From assembly GCA_045652425.1 (NCBI GenBank), contig JAZRUG010000018.1, positions 80,364 through 144,363 of the forward strand: a stretch of 64,000 nt of DNA. The letters are read 5' to 3'. The translations under genes and the position numbers were made by a program. Below, one piece after another: positions 42,587-52,122 of this stretch. The notes below the pieces were generated by a model. The model searched no databases. It worked only from the letters and a program-made list of their open reading frames with translations, and had not been told where the DNA came from. This DNA comes from RGIG1995 sp045652425 (GTDB taxonomy: Bacteria > Bacillota > Clostridia > Oscillospirales > CAG-272). Each line of letters starts with the position of its first letter. Within the stretch, counting starts at the first letter, position 1.

Positions 42587-43507
42587 TTAAAGAATAAACT
42601 GTTTTATAGGTTTGATAGCTCTCCCGTTAGGATAATCCCTTGCTTCTCCAAGTGCAAAAAAGCCTTTTTCACCGCACAGTCGAACGCGTGTTCCCACCGA
42701 TATTTTTTCAGGAGAAATACCAATCTTTTTAACGTATATTTCAAGACCGCTTTTTGCTAATTTTTCAAAGAAGGGGGATAATTTAACCTCTTCAATATCT
42801 GAAAATAGGGCATCTATTGGGCAGAGAAGAGAGGCGCGTTCTTCTTCGTTCATATTTTCAAGCTGTTCTATTGTATAACTGTTGTGTATATTAAAGTTTC
42901 CGCTTTTTGTTCTGCACAGGCTGCTCATAACTGCGCCGCAACCGAGCTTTTCACCTATGTCTGTGCAAAGCGTACGTATGTATGTTCCTTTTGAACACTC
43001 TACATTAAGTCTGTATTTGCCGGTGTTTTCGTCGATAACCTCTAAATCTATTGATTTTATGTGTATATCTCTTGACTCTCGCTCCACTTCTATACCTTTT
43101 CTTGCAAGGTCAACAAGCTTTTGTCCGTTAACTTTCAAGGCGCTGTACATAGGAGGTGTCTGTTTTATTGTTCCTATAAACGTTTTTACGGTGTCTTTTA
43201 CGGTTTCGTGGCTTGGAATAACGTTATTTTGAGATATTATATTTCCTGTAATATCGCCTGAATCGGTAACGATACCGAGTTGCATTTCGGCTATATAGCC
43301 TTTGTCTTCGGCAGTTAAATATTCAGATGCTTTAACTGCTCTCCCCACCATAACGGGTAAAACCCCTGTTGCCATAGGATCAAGAGTGCCTGTATGCCCC
43401 ACTTGCTTGGTGTTGTACAGTCTTCTTATCATATTTACAATCGTATGAGAAGTTACACCCTGGTGTTTGTTTATACAAATTACGCCCATAAGGGTATTAT
43501 CTGTCAT
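42587..43507 (-). CDS. truB: tRNA pseudouridine 55 synthase TruB
   Basis: 306 residues. VGHTGTLDPMATGVLPV contains the catalytic Asp43; GVICINKHQGVTSH at the start, PPMYSALKVNGQKLVDLARKGIEVER and CSKGTYIRTLCTDIGEKLGC are TruB motifs; the C-terminal part (230-306) is a small PUA-like domain. It converts U55 of tRNA to pseudouridine. The rbfA-nrnA-truB order is typical of Firmicutes. Confidence 0.95.
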   Translation of the reverse strand: MTDNTLMGVICINKHQGVTSHTIVNMIRRLYNTKQVGHTGTLDPMATGVLPVMVGRAVKASEYLTAEDKGYIAEMQLGIVTDSGDITGNIISQNNVIPSHETVKDTVKTFIGTIKQTPPMYSALKVNGQKLVDLARKGIEVERESRDIHIKSIDLEVIDENTGKYRLNVECSKGTYIRTLCTDIGEKLGCGAVMSSLCRTKSGNFNIHNSYTIEQLENMNEEERASLLCPIDALFSDIEEVKLSPFFEKLAKSGLEIYVKKIGISPEKISVGTRVRLCGEKGFFALGEARDYPNGRAIKPIKQFIL

Positions 43508-43524
43508 TTTTGTGTATATTCCTT

Positions 43525-44505
43525 TTATTTTATTTCTGTGAGCGCAGCTTCGACTACAAGTTTAATTGCATCTTCTTTTGTGTTTGCTACAACAAGTCCT
43601 CCTGCGGCGCAGATGTGTCCACCGCCGCCAAGGCGCTTGCATACTGCTCCTGCATTTGTTCCGGGATGGCTGCGCATAGATATTTTAAAGTTGCCCGGTT
43701 TATCGCCCTTTTCTTTCAAGGTCGCGCCGATTAGTACTCCCTCGATTTCTATGGGGATTTGAGCCAAATCTGCAATATCGTCTTCCGAGAGTCCTTTCTC
43801 TTCGCGCATTGCGTTTGTTATGCAGGTTATTGCAATTTTGCCGTTTGCAAAAAATTCTAAATTATTGTATGCCATTTTTAAGGCTTCAATTTCTTTTTTT
43901 GTCTTATTACCAAACAATTTTTGGTTTATCAAAGCCGAATCAACTTTTCTTGAAATAAGATATGCCGCCTTTTCGTGTGTACCGCTTGTAACGTTGGAGT
44001 GCTTGAAGCAACCTGTATCAAAACTTATTCCAGCATAAAGTAACTCGCATACTCTGTCGCTCATTTTGTCGGTAAGTAAATTTATCAAATCAAAAATAAT
44101 TTCCGAGCAAGATGCACTTTCCGAAACAGTATAATTGTGGTCAGCAAACTGTTCGACAGCTTCGTGGTGGTCTATCTTTATTGATTCCGCAAGAAATAAA
44201 AGCTCTTTGCAGTTTCCAAGCATAGAGTAACTTGCCACGTCTACTGATACTACAAGGTCCGGGCTAAAGGCTTTTGGTAGTTCATCGGGCAAATATACTG
44301 TATCGTCGCAGAGAAATGAAAGTCTGTCTGCAACTTTATCGCTTGACGTGCAAACGATTTTCTTTCCCATATCTTCAAGTACTGCTTTTAAAGCGAATGC
44401 AGATGCCAAAGTGTCTCCGTCGGGACGAACGTGACATATAAGCAATATTCTGTTTCTTTGTTTAAGAATTTCCGCTATTGCGGGTAAAGTGGTATTGTTA
44501 ATCAT
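43525..44505 (-). CDS. nrnA: DHH/DHHA1 phosphoesterase, NrnA-like
   Basis: About 326 residues from the ATG at 44505, which has GAGGAC at a good distance; an upstream TTG at 44520 is less likely. DHH domain motifs HVRPDGDTLASA and IKIDHHEAVE bind metals; the C-terminal DHHA1 domain has GGGGHICAAGG. NrnA degrades nanoRNA oligonucleotides and may dephosphorylate pAp. Its start overlaps the rbfA stop by 8 bp. Confidence 0.93.
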   Translation of the reverse strand: MINNTTLPAIAEILKQRNRILLICHVRPDGDTLASAFALKAVLEDMGKKIVCTSSDKVADRLSFLCDDTVYLPDELPKAFSPDLVVSVDVASYSMLGNCKELLFLAESIKIDHHEAVEQFADHNYTVSESASCSEIIFDLINLLTDKMSDRVCELLYAGISFDTGCFKHSNVTSGTHEKAAYLISRKVDSALINQKLFGNKTKKEIEALKMAYNNLEFFANGKIAITCITNAMREEKGLSEDDIADLAQIPIEIEGVLIGATLKEKGDKPGNFKISMRSHPGTNAGAVCKRLGGGGHICAAGGLVVANTKEDAIKLVVEAALTEIK

Positions 44506-44851
44506 GCAAATCGTCCTCAACCTGTTTCAACAGTCTGTTTATATTTGCGCCGTATTCGATTGAATCATCGGGAATGAATTTAAGTTCCGGGGTTTGACGA
44601 AGGTTAAGTCTTACCGCTATTTGCTTTCTCATAAAGCCCGATGCACTTTCAAGTCCTTTTTTTACTTCCGCTTTATCGGCGTTGCCTATGCAAGAGAAGT
44701 ATATTTTTGCATACTTCATATCTGCTGTTACGTCTGCGGCAGTTATGCTCACTATTGCTTTCTGAACGCGGGGGTCTTTTACCTCGCGTACTATGGAGGC
44801 AAGTTCTCTTACGACCTCTTCGTTTATACGTCCTCTTCTATATCCTGCCAT
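44498..44851 (-). CDS. rbfA: Ribosome-binding factor A
   Basis: 117 residues from the ATG at 44851 (MAGYRRGRINEEVV), which has GAGGAAAAAA as RBS; a longer start at 44959 would begin inside the promoter. EVKDPRVQKAIVSITAADVTADMKYAKIYFSCIG and LRQTPELKFIPDDSIEYGANINRLL are the RbfA KH-type core. It assists 30S maturation. Confidence 0.94.
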   Translation of the reverse strand: MAGYRRGRINEEVVRELASIVREVKDPRVQKAIVSITAADVTADMKYAKIYFSCIGNADKAEVKKGLESASGFMRKQIAVRLNLRQTPELKFIPDDSIEYGANINRLLKQVEDDLHD

Positions 44852-44884
44852 TACTTTTTTCCTCGTTTCATTAAACTTAACTTT

Positions 44885-44914
44885 ATTATAACATAATACA
44901 CATAAATAATTCAA
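44885..44914 (-). promoter_or_regulatory. Promoter of rbfA-nrnA-truB
   Basis: On the minus strand TTGAAT (44909-44914) and TATAAT (44885-44890) are separated by 18 bp. Confidence 0.6.
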
Positions 44915-44922
44915 TAATAAAG

Positions 44923-44951
44923 TTGAAAAAATATAAAGAATGGTGTATAAT
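44923..44951 (+). promoter_or_regulatory. Promoter of the sbcD-like operon
   Basis: TTGAAA (44923-44928), 17-bp spacer, TATAAT (44946-44951). Confidence 0.75.
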
Positions 44952-44973
44952 ATATGCACGGAGGTAGGGAAAT

Positions 44974-46104
44974 ATGGTAAAAGTTTTACATTGTGCAGAT
45001 CTTCATCTTGATGCGCCCTTTGTTTGTGGTGATGCTTTGAAGTCGGAACTTCGAAGAAATGAATTGTTGGCTACTTTTTCATCTATGATGAATTACGTCA
45101 AGATGAATGGTATTGATATAGTTGTTATAAGCGGAGATCTTTTTGAAAGTATGAATGTTACGCGGGATACAGTCGCTATGGTAAAGAGAGAATTTGCGGA
45201 TAATCCTTTGTGTAAGTTTGTTATTTCTCCCGGTAACCATGATCCGTATACGCCTGACAGCGTATACTGCAAAACGGATTTTCCGTCTAATGTCTATATT
45301 TTTAACAGTACTAACGTATCTTGTTTTTCTTTTGATGAACTAAACGTTGATATATACGGCTATGCATTTACAGACACAACGTTGGACTACAATCCTTTCA
45401 AGGATATAAAGCCGAAAAATCCTTCAAAAGTTAATATTCTTCTTGCTCACGGTGAGTTAACTTCATCGGGTAAGGGAGTTTGCCCTATATCAAATGATGA
45501 TATAAGAAACAGTGAGTTTGACTACATAGCTTTGGGGCATATTCATCTTGGTTCTGATGTCGAAAGACTCGGGGAAACTTTTTATGCGTATTCAGGTTGT
45601 CTTGAAGGCAGAAATTTCGGCGAATGCGGTTACAAGGGTGCCATACTTTGCGAACTTGAGAAAGACAGATGTGAACTGAAATACGATTTTAAGAAACTGC
45701 GTTTTTGTAAACGGCATTATGAAACAGAGAATATTAACGTTACCGGAGCGCAGAATATTTCAGATGTTTTGCCAAAAGTAAAAGATATTATTGCAGAGAA
45801 AAATTATTCGAGAGATGCTTTGGTAAGAATAGTGCTTGAAGGCGATGTGTCCTCTGAACTCGTTATTTCCAAAAGCGCCTTTACCTCCCTTGAGGATAAT
45901 CTTTTCTATCTTGAAGTTCTAAATAAAACGAGACCTTTTTATGACGTTGAAAAATTAAAAAATGATCCTACGGTAAGGGGCGCCTTTTACGACGAGCTTT
46001 TACCATTGCTTGAATCAGATGATGAAAAAACACGTGAGATAGCTTATTCTGCCCTGAAATACGGTCTTTCGGCACTTGGCGGTAATAACGTCGTTGATTT
46101 TTGA
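44974..46104 (+). CDS. SbcD/Mre11-like DNA repair exonuclease (YhaO-like)
   Basis: 376 residues of the calcineurin-like phosphoesterase family. Metal motifs are in order: HCADLHLDAPF (DxH), VISGDLFE (GD), ISPGNHDPY (GNHD), LLAHGE and ALGHIHLG (GHxH). A C-terminal domain (about 240-376) replaces the SbcD cap. Paired with the downstream AAA ATPase, it resembles the YhaO-YhaN complex of Bacillus and the Rad50-Mre11 arrangement: a nuclease controlled by an ATPase. RBS CGGAGG is strong. Confidence 0.9.
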   Translation: MVKVLHCADLHLDAPFVCGDALKSELRRNELLATFSSMMNYVKMNGIDIVVISGDLFESMNVTRDTVAMVKREFADNPLCKFVISPGNHDPYTPDSVYCKTDFPSNVYIFNSTNVSCFSFDELNVDIYGYAFTDTTLDYNPFKDIKPKNPSKVNILLAHGELTSSGKGVCPISNDDIRNSEFDYIALGHIHLGSDVERLGETFYAYSGCLEGRNFGECGYKGAILCELEKDRCELKYDFKKLRFCKRHYETENINVTGAQNISDVLPKVKDIIAEKNYSRDALVRIVLEGDVSSELVISKSAFTSLEDNLFYLEVLNKTRPFYDVEKLKNDPTVRGAFYDELLPLLESDDEKTREIAYSALKYGLSALGGNNVVDF

Positions 46105-46112
46105 GGTTTGTT

Positions 46113-48419
46113 ATGTATATAGAAAATATAAAAATTGGAAATTTCGGTAAGTTATCGAATCGGGAGTTTGATTTGACTTGCGGCGTTAACATACTTGAAG
46201 GCAGAAATGAGTCGGGAAAGAGTACCCTTTGTGAATTTATTAAATTTGTTTTTTACGGACTGTCAAATAAGTCGCTCGGCGGTGAAATGAGCGAAAGAAA
46301 AAGACATATAAGCTGGAAAACCAATGATGTTTCCGGAAGTATTGTTTTGAATTGCGGCGCAAACCGTTACCGTATTGAACGTTCTATGATTTCTCACGGC
46401 AACAGTTATAAAGATGAATTAACCGTTGTCGAACTTGAAACGGGGGCTGTTTTGGCGGGAATAAAAAATCCCGGAGAACACTTTTTCGGTGTGCCTGAAG
46501 AGGTGTTTACAAGGACGGTTTACATACGTCAGAATGAAGGCGCTTATTTTAATGGCGGAGATATAGGGCAGGCGGTTGAAAATATATTTTACTCTGCCGA
46601 TGAGAGTGTTAATACAGATAAGGCTTTGAAAAAACTCGATGAAGCACGCGTTATGATAAGACATAAAAAGAATACGGGCAGAGGTATGCTTGATATTCTT
46701 GAAAGAGAACGCGATGAATTGATCGAAAAACTTGTTGAATCAAGACAAGTCAATGAGAATATTATCCAAAACGAAACCTCTCTCGGTTTTGCTGTATCGG
46801 CTGTGGAAAAGAATAAAAAAGATTCCGAAAAAATGGCTGCTCAAATGAGAAAGACGGAACTTCATTATTTGCTTTCCAAGTTTGCTGAAAAGAAAAAGAT
46901 TGAAAAGCAAATAGCAGAATATAAACAAGGTGAAAAGCAAATTGTTGACGCTATGACGTTTAACGGCTTTTTCCCTACCAAAGAATATAGCAAAGATATT
47001 GAAAAAGCAAAAAGCGAAGTTTTGTTTTTGAAAAATGAGCTTAACTCCGCTAATGACGTATCCGACTGCGGAGAAGAGGCGGATTACTCGAAAGAACAAG
47101 CCGAATATATTGAAGAACAGGGCGGAAAAAACGGGGTTTCAGAACTTCTCGCTTCTTTGAAAAAACAAAAGAAAAGTTTTTTTGTTTTAGGTTTCGCCTT
47201 GATAGCCGTAGGGGTTATAATTGCTTCTGTGGCAGTTGCTTTTGCGAATTCTTTGGGCAATATCGGCAAGGTCTTGTATATAGGCGGAACGGTAATTGCA
47301 TTGAGCGCTCTTATCAGTTTTATTCTGTCATATAGAGCAAAAGAAAAAATTTATAACCTCTTTGACTTCTTTGAAGCGGAAGATGAAGATGTGCTTATGG
47401 CTGTTGTCAGCCGTACCGAAGAAGCTGAAAGCTATGAAAAGAGCAGGACCGAATTACTTAAATATAAAGAACTGCAAAAAAATGAAGTTTTGAGAAAGCT
47501 AAATTCGAAAATAGAACAAGCGTGTGAGCTTCTTGGAAAATGGGGGATTTCTCCCGAAAACCGAGGAGCCGATACGGTTGTGGTATCTATGAATAATGCT
47601 GTGGCAGATATAAAAGAGATTTCTGACAACATAGAAATCTACCGCAAAGAAATAGAAAAGAATGAAGCTGTTTTGGCGGTTGTAGAGCAGCAAATTCAAG
47701 GATACGAGGAAGCTTCGCTTAAAGAAGAATATGATTCGATTGCATTTGAGTTTGATCCCGATTCTTTGGCAGAACTCAAAAAAAGATTTGATTTTGTTTC
47801 AAAAGCCAAAGATAGTCTTTCTGAAAAAGTTTCTGTTTTAGAAAAAACGCTTGTGGAACTAAAGGCTAAATCGGCTGATCCTGCAGACATTGAAAGCCGT
47901 CTTAAGAGTGTTAACGATAAAATTAACGAGCTTGAATTTAAATATGAGGCTTACGTTCTTGCCTATGAAAAACTTCAAAAAGCCGGTGCTAATTTAAGAA
48001 ATAAACTTGCTCCCGGTCTTTCTTCGGCGGCAGGTAAGCTTATGGGCGGATTGACCGACGGCAAATATACTCAAATAGGTGTTTCGGATAATTTGCAAAT
48101 GACTTATACATTTGAAGAAGAAGGCGCCGTTTTTACTAAAACTATTGACAGCGTTAGCTCTGGTACGCAAGATATTGCTTATATTTCGTTGCGCCTGGCT
48201 TTAGCTGAAATGTTCGGTAAATCGGTTGGCAAACTTCCCGTGGTCTTTGACGAAAGTTTCTCAAGACTTGACGATATAAGACTGAAAAATATGTTGGTTA
48301 TTGCCGACAGATATGCTGCTGATGATTCACAGGTGCTTATTATGACAAGCCATAACCGAGAGGCTAAAATTATAAATGAAATACCCGATTCTAAAAAAGT
48401 AAATCTTTTGTCTTTATAA
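46113..48419 (+). CDS. SbcC/Rad50-like AAA ATPase (YhaN-like)
   Basis: 768 residues from the ATG at 46113 (RBS GAGG); a TTG at 46101 overlaps the sbcD stop. Walker A is GRNESGKST (about 31-39); long coiled coils (about 170-300 and 420-610) flank two adjacent membrane spans near 350-410 (FFVLGFALIAVGVIIASVAV and VLYIGGTVIALSALISFIL), as in YhaN. The C-terminal half has the signature SSGTQDIAYISLRLALAEMF, Walker B LPVVFDESFSRLDD and TSHNRE. It should gate DNA access to the partner nuclease, here at the membrane. Confidence 0.9.
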   Translation: MYIENIKIGNFGKLSNREFDLTCGVNILEGRNESGKSTLCEFIKFVFYGLSNKSLGGEMSERKRHISWKTNDVSGSIVLNCGANRYRIERSMISHGNSYKDELTVVELETGAVLAGIKNPGEHFFGVPEEVFTRTVYIRQNEGAYFNGGDIGQAVENIFYSADESVNTDKALKKLDEARVMIRHKKNTGRGMLDILERERDELIEKLVESRQVNENIIQNETSLGFAVSAVEKNKKDSEKMAAQMRKTELHYLLSKFAEKKKIEKQIAEYKQGEKQIVDAMTFNGFFPTKEYSKDIEKAKSEVLFLKNELNSANDVSDCGEEADYSKEQAEYIEEQGGKNGVSELLASLKKQKKSFFVLGFALIAVGVIIASVAVAFANSLGNIGKVLYIGGTVIALSALISFILSYRAKEKIYNLFDFFEAEDEDVLMAVVSRTEEAESYEKSRTELLKYKELQKNEVLRKLNSKIEQACELLGKWGISPENRGADTVVVSMNNAVADIKEISDNIEIYRKEIEKNEAVLAVVEQQIQGYEEASLKEEYDSIAFEFDPDSLAELKKRFDFVSKAKDSLSEKVSVLEKTLVELKAKSADPADIESRLKSVNDKINELEFKYEAYVLAYEKLQKAGANLRNKLAPGLSSAAGKLMGGLTDGKYTQIGVSDNLQMTYTFEEEGAVFTKTIDSVSSGTQDIAYISLRLALAEMFGKSVGKLPVVFDESFSRLDDIRLKNMLVIADRYAADDSQVLIMTSHNREAKIINEIPDSKKVNLLSL

Positions 48420-48444
48420 GACGGTTAATTTTTTTGGCAATGAC

Positions 48445-48473
48445 TTGAAAAATGCGTTTTTTCGGTGTATAAT
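48445..48473 (+). promoter_or_regulatory. Promoter before the 298-aa membrane protein gene
   Basis: TTGAAA (48445-48450), 17-bp spacer, TATAAT (48468-48473). Confidence 0.75.
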
Positions 48474-48506
48474 AATTCTTAAATAAAGAATGAAAAGGTA
48501 AATGAT

Positions 48507-49403
48507 ATGAACGAAAATAAGAAAATGGCAAGGCTATACGTATTTCTTACTGCGGTAATTGCCGCTGTAGCAGTATTGTTTCAGTATATTTTGTATGATA
48601 ACTATCTGGAGTTTGATACGGGGGTTTATATTCACGGCGCGAAGACTCCGGGGGCATTTTACATTTTCATATTCATTGCTGTCGTCTTGTTAATTACACC
48701 AGCTTTGGTTTTTAGAAGAGATCTTTTATCTTGCGAGTTAAGCAGAGGAACGTTTCTTACTTCTGTAACCTCTCTTTTGTCTGCAGGTGCAGCCGCTTAC
48801 ATTGTCGTTGCCTATTTTAAGGGCAAGAATATTATTTCGACAGTGACTGATCCTGCGATGACTACGATAGAAAAACTTAAACTTACTTGTGTTATAGTAG
48901 CTGTTTTGGTTTCGATTTATTACTTTTCCGCGGCTTTGTCCGGGAAAACTAAATCGGGATTTGTATCTTTTATGTCGTTTTTTCCCGTAATATGGGCGTT
49001 GCTGTTTCTTATGTGTCTTTACTTTGACCGTTCGGGAGTTATAAACAGTCCGGTTAAGGTGTTAAGACAGGTTTCTCTTATAATATTTATGCTGTACTGC
49101 CTTTTTGAGTCAAGGGCTTCTTTGGGAAGATCAAAGCCTATTATTTACTTTATCTTTTCAAATTTAGCCGTAATTTTTCTTTCCATTGCATTTGTTCCCG
49201 AAATTATATATATGTTGCAGGGAACGATAAAATTGATGCCTGACTCTACGTTCAGCATTTACTGCGGAGTGTCGGTTTTGTATGTTTTATCACGTTCTAT
49301 TGCTTTTGCAGAAAGCAGTAACGGGAATATAATATATGCGAAAAAAAAGCATTCTCGTAAGTCAAAAGACAGTCTTTTTGAACCTGAAGAAGATGCAGAC
49401 TAA
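48507..49403 (+). CDS. Polytopic membrane protein of unknown function
   Basis: 298 residues with about eight hydrophobic spans spread evenly and a basic/acidic cytoplasmic tail (KKKHSRKSKDSLFEPEEDAD). No motif identifies a family. It begins 87 bp after the YhaN-like gene behind its own promoter and stops 60 bp before recG, with which it may be co-transcribed. RBS AAAGG. Confidence 0.75.
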   Translation: MNENKKMARLYVFLTAVIAAVAVLFQYILYDNYLEFDTGVYIHGAKTPGAFYIFIFIAVVLLITPALVFRRDLLSCELSRGTFLTSVTSLLSAGAAAYIVVAYFKGKNIISTVTDPAMTTIEKLKLTCVIVAVLVSIYYFSAALSGKTKSGFVSFMSFFPVIWALLFLMCLYFDRSGVINSPVKVLRQVSLIIFMLYCLFESRASLGRSKPIIYFIFSNLAVIFLSIAFVPEIIYMLQGTIKLMPDSTFSIYCGVSVLYVLSRSIAFAESSNGNIIYAKKKHSRKSKDSLFEPEEDAD

Positions 49404-49463
49404 TTTTTATTGGCGGAGATTATTCTCCGCCTTATTTTAAAATTAAAGGAGGGAAAGTGGTAT

Positions 49464-51602
49464 ATGGATTTTTTGACGCCTATAGGGGCTTTATCCGGTG
49501 TTGGAAAAAAGAGAAGCGAATCTTTTTTTGCACTTGGTATTACTAACGTAGAAGAGCTTTTGTATCATTTTCCCAGAGCATATCAAAACAGAGGTAACGT
49601 TTTATCTCTCGCTATGACTCCCGACGGGACGGTTGGAGCCTTTGTTCTTACGGTAGCTTCAACCCCGCAGACCTTTATGCTCAAAAACAGAAAGCAGATT
49701 ACAAAGTTTATTGCCTTTGATGAAACGGGAAAGTGTACGGTTACTTTTTTCAACCAGCCTTTTGTTAAAGACGTTTTTCATATTGGTGACGAGTTTAGAT
49801 TTTATGGAAAGTTGAACGTAAAATACGGCAGTAGGGAAATGTCATCTCCAATATATGAACCTATTGTTCCGGGGAAAAAACTTCCCTCGCTTGTGCCGGT
49901 TTACCCGCTCACAGAAGGCTTGACGCAAAAGTTCCTTAAAGCAACTACCGAATTTGCATTGAATACACTTATATATGAAAATTACGATTTTCCCGAGGTG
50001 TTCAGGAAGTCTACCCTTGAAAAAATGGGGCTTATGAGTCTTAAAGAGGCTTTGATGGAAATACATTTTCCGTCCTGTATCGAACGGGTAAAAAAAGCGA
50101 GGGAGCGTTTTGTTTTTGAAGAACTTTACGCTTTCGCGCTTGGTCTTTCGATTTCAAAGAAGAATATAAAAAGAAAAAGTAACGGTATTATTATGTGTGA
50201 CACCGATATATCAGACTTTTTAAAGCTTTTGCCATATTCTTTGACTGGTGCGCAATCGCGGTCGGTAAATGAAATAATTTCCGATATGTCAAACAATCAA
50301 GGCGTTCCTATGAGCAGACTGCTTTCGGGTGACGTGGGAAGCGGTAAAACTATTTGTGCGGCAGCAGCTCTATACGTTGCTGTGAAAAACGGAACCCAGG
50401 GGGCGTTTATGGCTCCTACGGAAATATTGGCGACACAGCATTATAACGAGTTATCCGTTCTTTTTGAAAAGTTAAATATAAGAACTGCACTTTTGACAGG
50501 TTCAACACCTGCTTCTGAAAAAAGAAGAATATGTGATTTAGTTGCAGTTGGCAGTATTGATATAGTTATCGGAACCCACGCATTGCTTAATGAAAAAGTA
50601 GGGTTTAGAAGACTTGGTCTTGTTATTACCGACGAACAGCATAGATTTGGTGTTCGCCAGAGGTCAACACTTGCTGAAAAAACGAAGGAAATGGGATATA
50701 ATCCACACGTATTGGTTATGTCGGCAACGCCTATACCTCGTACCCTTGCTTTGATACTTTACGGTGACCTTTATATTTCTATATTAGATGAGCTTCCGCC
50801 CGGAAGAAAAAAGGTTGATACGTTTTTGGTTGACGAAAGCTACAGAGAAAGGCTTAACGGATTTATCCGCAAAAATGCATTATCAAATCAGGTGTATATC
50901 GTGTGTCCCTTGGTTGAAGATACCGACGGAGAGGAAGAAGCGCTTTTGCCCTTCGATTTTACTTCCGAGGATATGGAATTAAAAGAAAAAAAGAATATGA
51001 TGTCCGCCACTTCTCTTGCTGAAAAACTGCAGAATGAAGTGTTTCCCGATATACGCGTGGGGCTTATCCATGGCAAAATGAAAGCTGCGGAAAAAAACAG
51101 CGTTATGCGTGAGTTTGAGCAGAATAAGATAAAAATTCTCGTTTCTACTACGGTTATAGAAGTTGGTGTTAACGTGCCTAACGCCGTACTGATGGTTATT
51201 GAAAATGCGGAAAGATTCGGTCTTTCGCAGTTGCATCAGTTGAGGGGAAGAGTTGGAAGAGGGGCAGATAAATCATACTGTATTCTTGTTTCTTCTACTG
51301 AAAATGAGAAGTCGAAGGCAAGACTTAACGTTATGTGTTCTACAAATAACGGATATAAGATTGCCGAAGCCGACCTTGAACAGCGAGGCCCCGGAGACTT
51401 TTTCCCGAGTGCTGCAGGAGAGGTAAGACAGAGCGGTGGTTTGAAGTTTAGATTTGCTTCTCTGTGCGATATGGAGTTGTTGAAAAAAGCTTTTGAGGAA
51501 GCGGAAAACGTACTGGCAGAAGATAACAGACTTTCGCATCCCGAAAATAAAGGCGCGTTTGATTATATGCAAAAACTTTTTTCAAGGCTTCAAAATTCGT
51601 AA
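49464..51602 (+). CDS. recG: ATP-dependent DNA helicase RecG
   Basis: 712 residues from ATG 49464, which sits 9 bp after AAGGAGGG. The N-terminal wedge/OB domain includes LSGVGKKRSESFFALGI and YPLTEGLTQKFL; the helicase core has Walker A GDVGSGKT, GTHALLNEKV, the TDEQHRFGVRQR motif II, VMSATPIPRTLAL (motif III), and LHQLRGRVGRG (motif VI) with DLEQRGPGDFFP near the end. RecG reverses stalled replication forks. All motifs are intact. Confidence 0.96.
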   Translation: MDFLTPIGALSGVGKKRSESFFALGITNVEELLYHFPRAYQNRGNVLSLAMTPDGTVGAFVLTVASTPQTFMLKNRKQITKFIAFDETGKCTVTFFNQPFVKDVFHIGDEFRFYGKLNVKYGSREMSSPIYEPIVPGKKLPSLVPVYPLTEGLTQKFLKATTEFALNTLIYENYDFPEVFRKSTLEKMGLMSLKEALMEIHFPSCIERVKKARERFVFEELYAFALGLSISKKNIKRKSNGIIMCDTDISDFLKLLPYSLTGAQSRSVNEIISDMSNNQGVPMSRLLSGDVGSGKTICAAAALYVAVKNGTQGAFMAPTEILATQHYNELSVLFEKLNIRTALLTGSTPASEKRRICDLVAVGSIDIVIGTHALLNEKVGFRRLGLVITDEQHRFGVRQRSTLAEKTKEMGYNPHVLVMSATPIPRTLALILYGDLYISILDELPPGRKKVDTFLVDESYRERLNGFIRKNALSNQVYIVCPLVEDTDGEEEALLPFDFTSEDMELKEKKNMMSATSLAEKLQNEVFPDIRVGLIHGKMKAAEKNSVMREFEQNKIKILVSTTVIEVGVNVPNAVLMVIENAERFGLSQLHQLRGRVGRGADKSYCILVSSTENEKSKARLNVMCSTNNGYKIAEADLEQRGPGDFFPSAAGEVRQSGGLKFRFASLCDMELLKKAFEEAENVLAEDNRLSHPENKGAFDYMQKLFSRLQNS

Positions 51603-51639
51603 AAACAAAATCTTTCTTACAAAAATTTACATTTATTAC

Positions 51640-51668
51640 TTGCAAGACGGTCGTTTTGGGTATATAAT
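51640..51668 (+). promoter_or_regulatory. Promoter of yajC
   Basis: TTGCAA (51640-51645), 17-bp spacer, TATAAT (51663-51668). Confidence 0.75.
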
Positions 51669-51713
51669 GTGTACATCAAAAAATATTGACATAAATTCAG
51701 GAGGAAAAAGAAA

Positions 51714-52046
51714 ATGTTTATCAGATTGTTGGCAGAAGCTACAGGAGACGCTACCCCTACGGGAGGACTTGGTTCTTGGGGCGGTATCTTAATGATAGTT
51801 TTGATGCTTGCCGTTATGTATTTCTTTATGATTAAACCCCAGAAAAAACAGGAAAAAGAAATACAGGAAATGAGAAATAACCTGCAGGTTGGTGATGAAA
51901 TTACCACTATCGGGGGTATTATCGGCAAAATCATAAGCATCAAAGAAGAAACTTGTCTTATCGAAACAAGCGGCGACAAGACCAAAATCAGAATTCTTAA
52001 GAGCGCTGTTAAGGTTGTTGACGTAAAAGCAGAAGACGCCGAATAA
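51714..52046 (+). CDS. yajC: Preprotein translocase subunit YajC
   Basis: 110 residues with one membrane span (about 22-42) followed by MIKPQKKQEKEIQEMRNNLQVGDEITTIGGIIGKIISIKEETCLIETSGDKTKIRILKSAV, the conserved YajC cytoplasmic domain. It associates with SecDF. AGGAGG is the RBS. The protein is short but normal for the family. Confidence 0.93.
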   Translation: MFIRLLAEATGDATPTGGLGSWGGILMIVLMLAVMYFFMIKPQKKQEKEIQEMRNNLQVGDEITTIGGIIGKIISIKEETCLIETSGDKTKIRILKSAVKVVDVKAEDAE

Positions 52047-52069
52047 TTTTTCTCGAATAAAAGTACAAA

Positions 52070-52122
52070 CCCTTTCATAAACATTTAACAAAAAATGTTT
52101 TTATGAAAGGGTGTATTTTTTT
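52070..52122 (+). terminator. Terminator of yajC overlapping the RBS of the next gene
   Basis: CCCTTTCATAAA (52070-52081) pairs with TTTATGAAAGGG (52100-52111), extended by ACAT/ATGT, and TATTTTTTT follows. The AAAGGG in the right arm is also the best SD for a start at TTG 52121, so the hairpin may hide the start of the downstream gene. Confidence 0.75.

Noticed and set aside
44852..44959. A 36-residue hydrophobic N-terminal extension of RbfA.
   Set aside because: It covers the promoter region and RbfA proteins begin at the internal ATG with a GAGG RBS.
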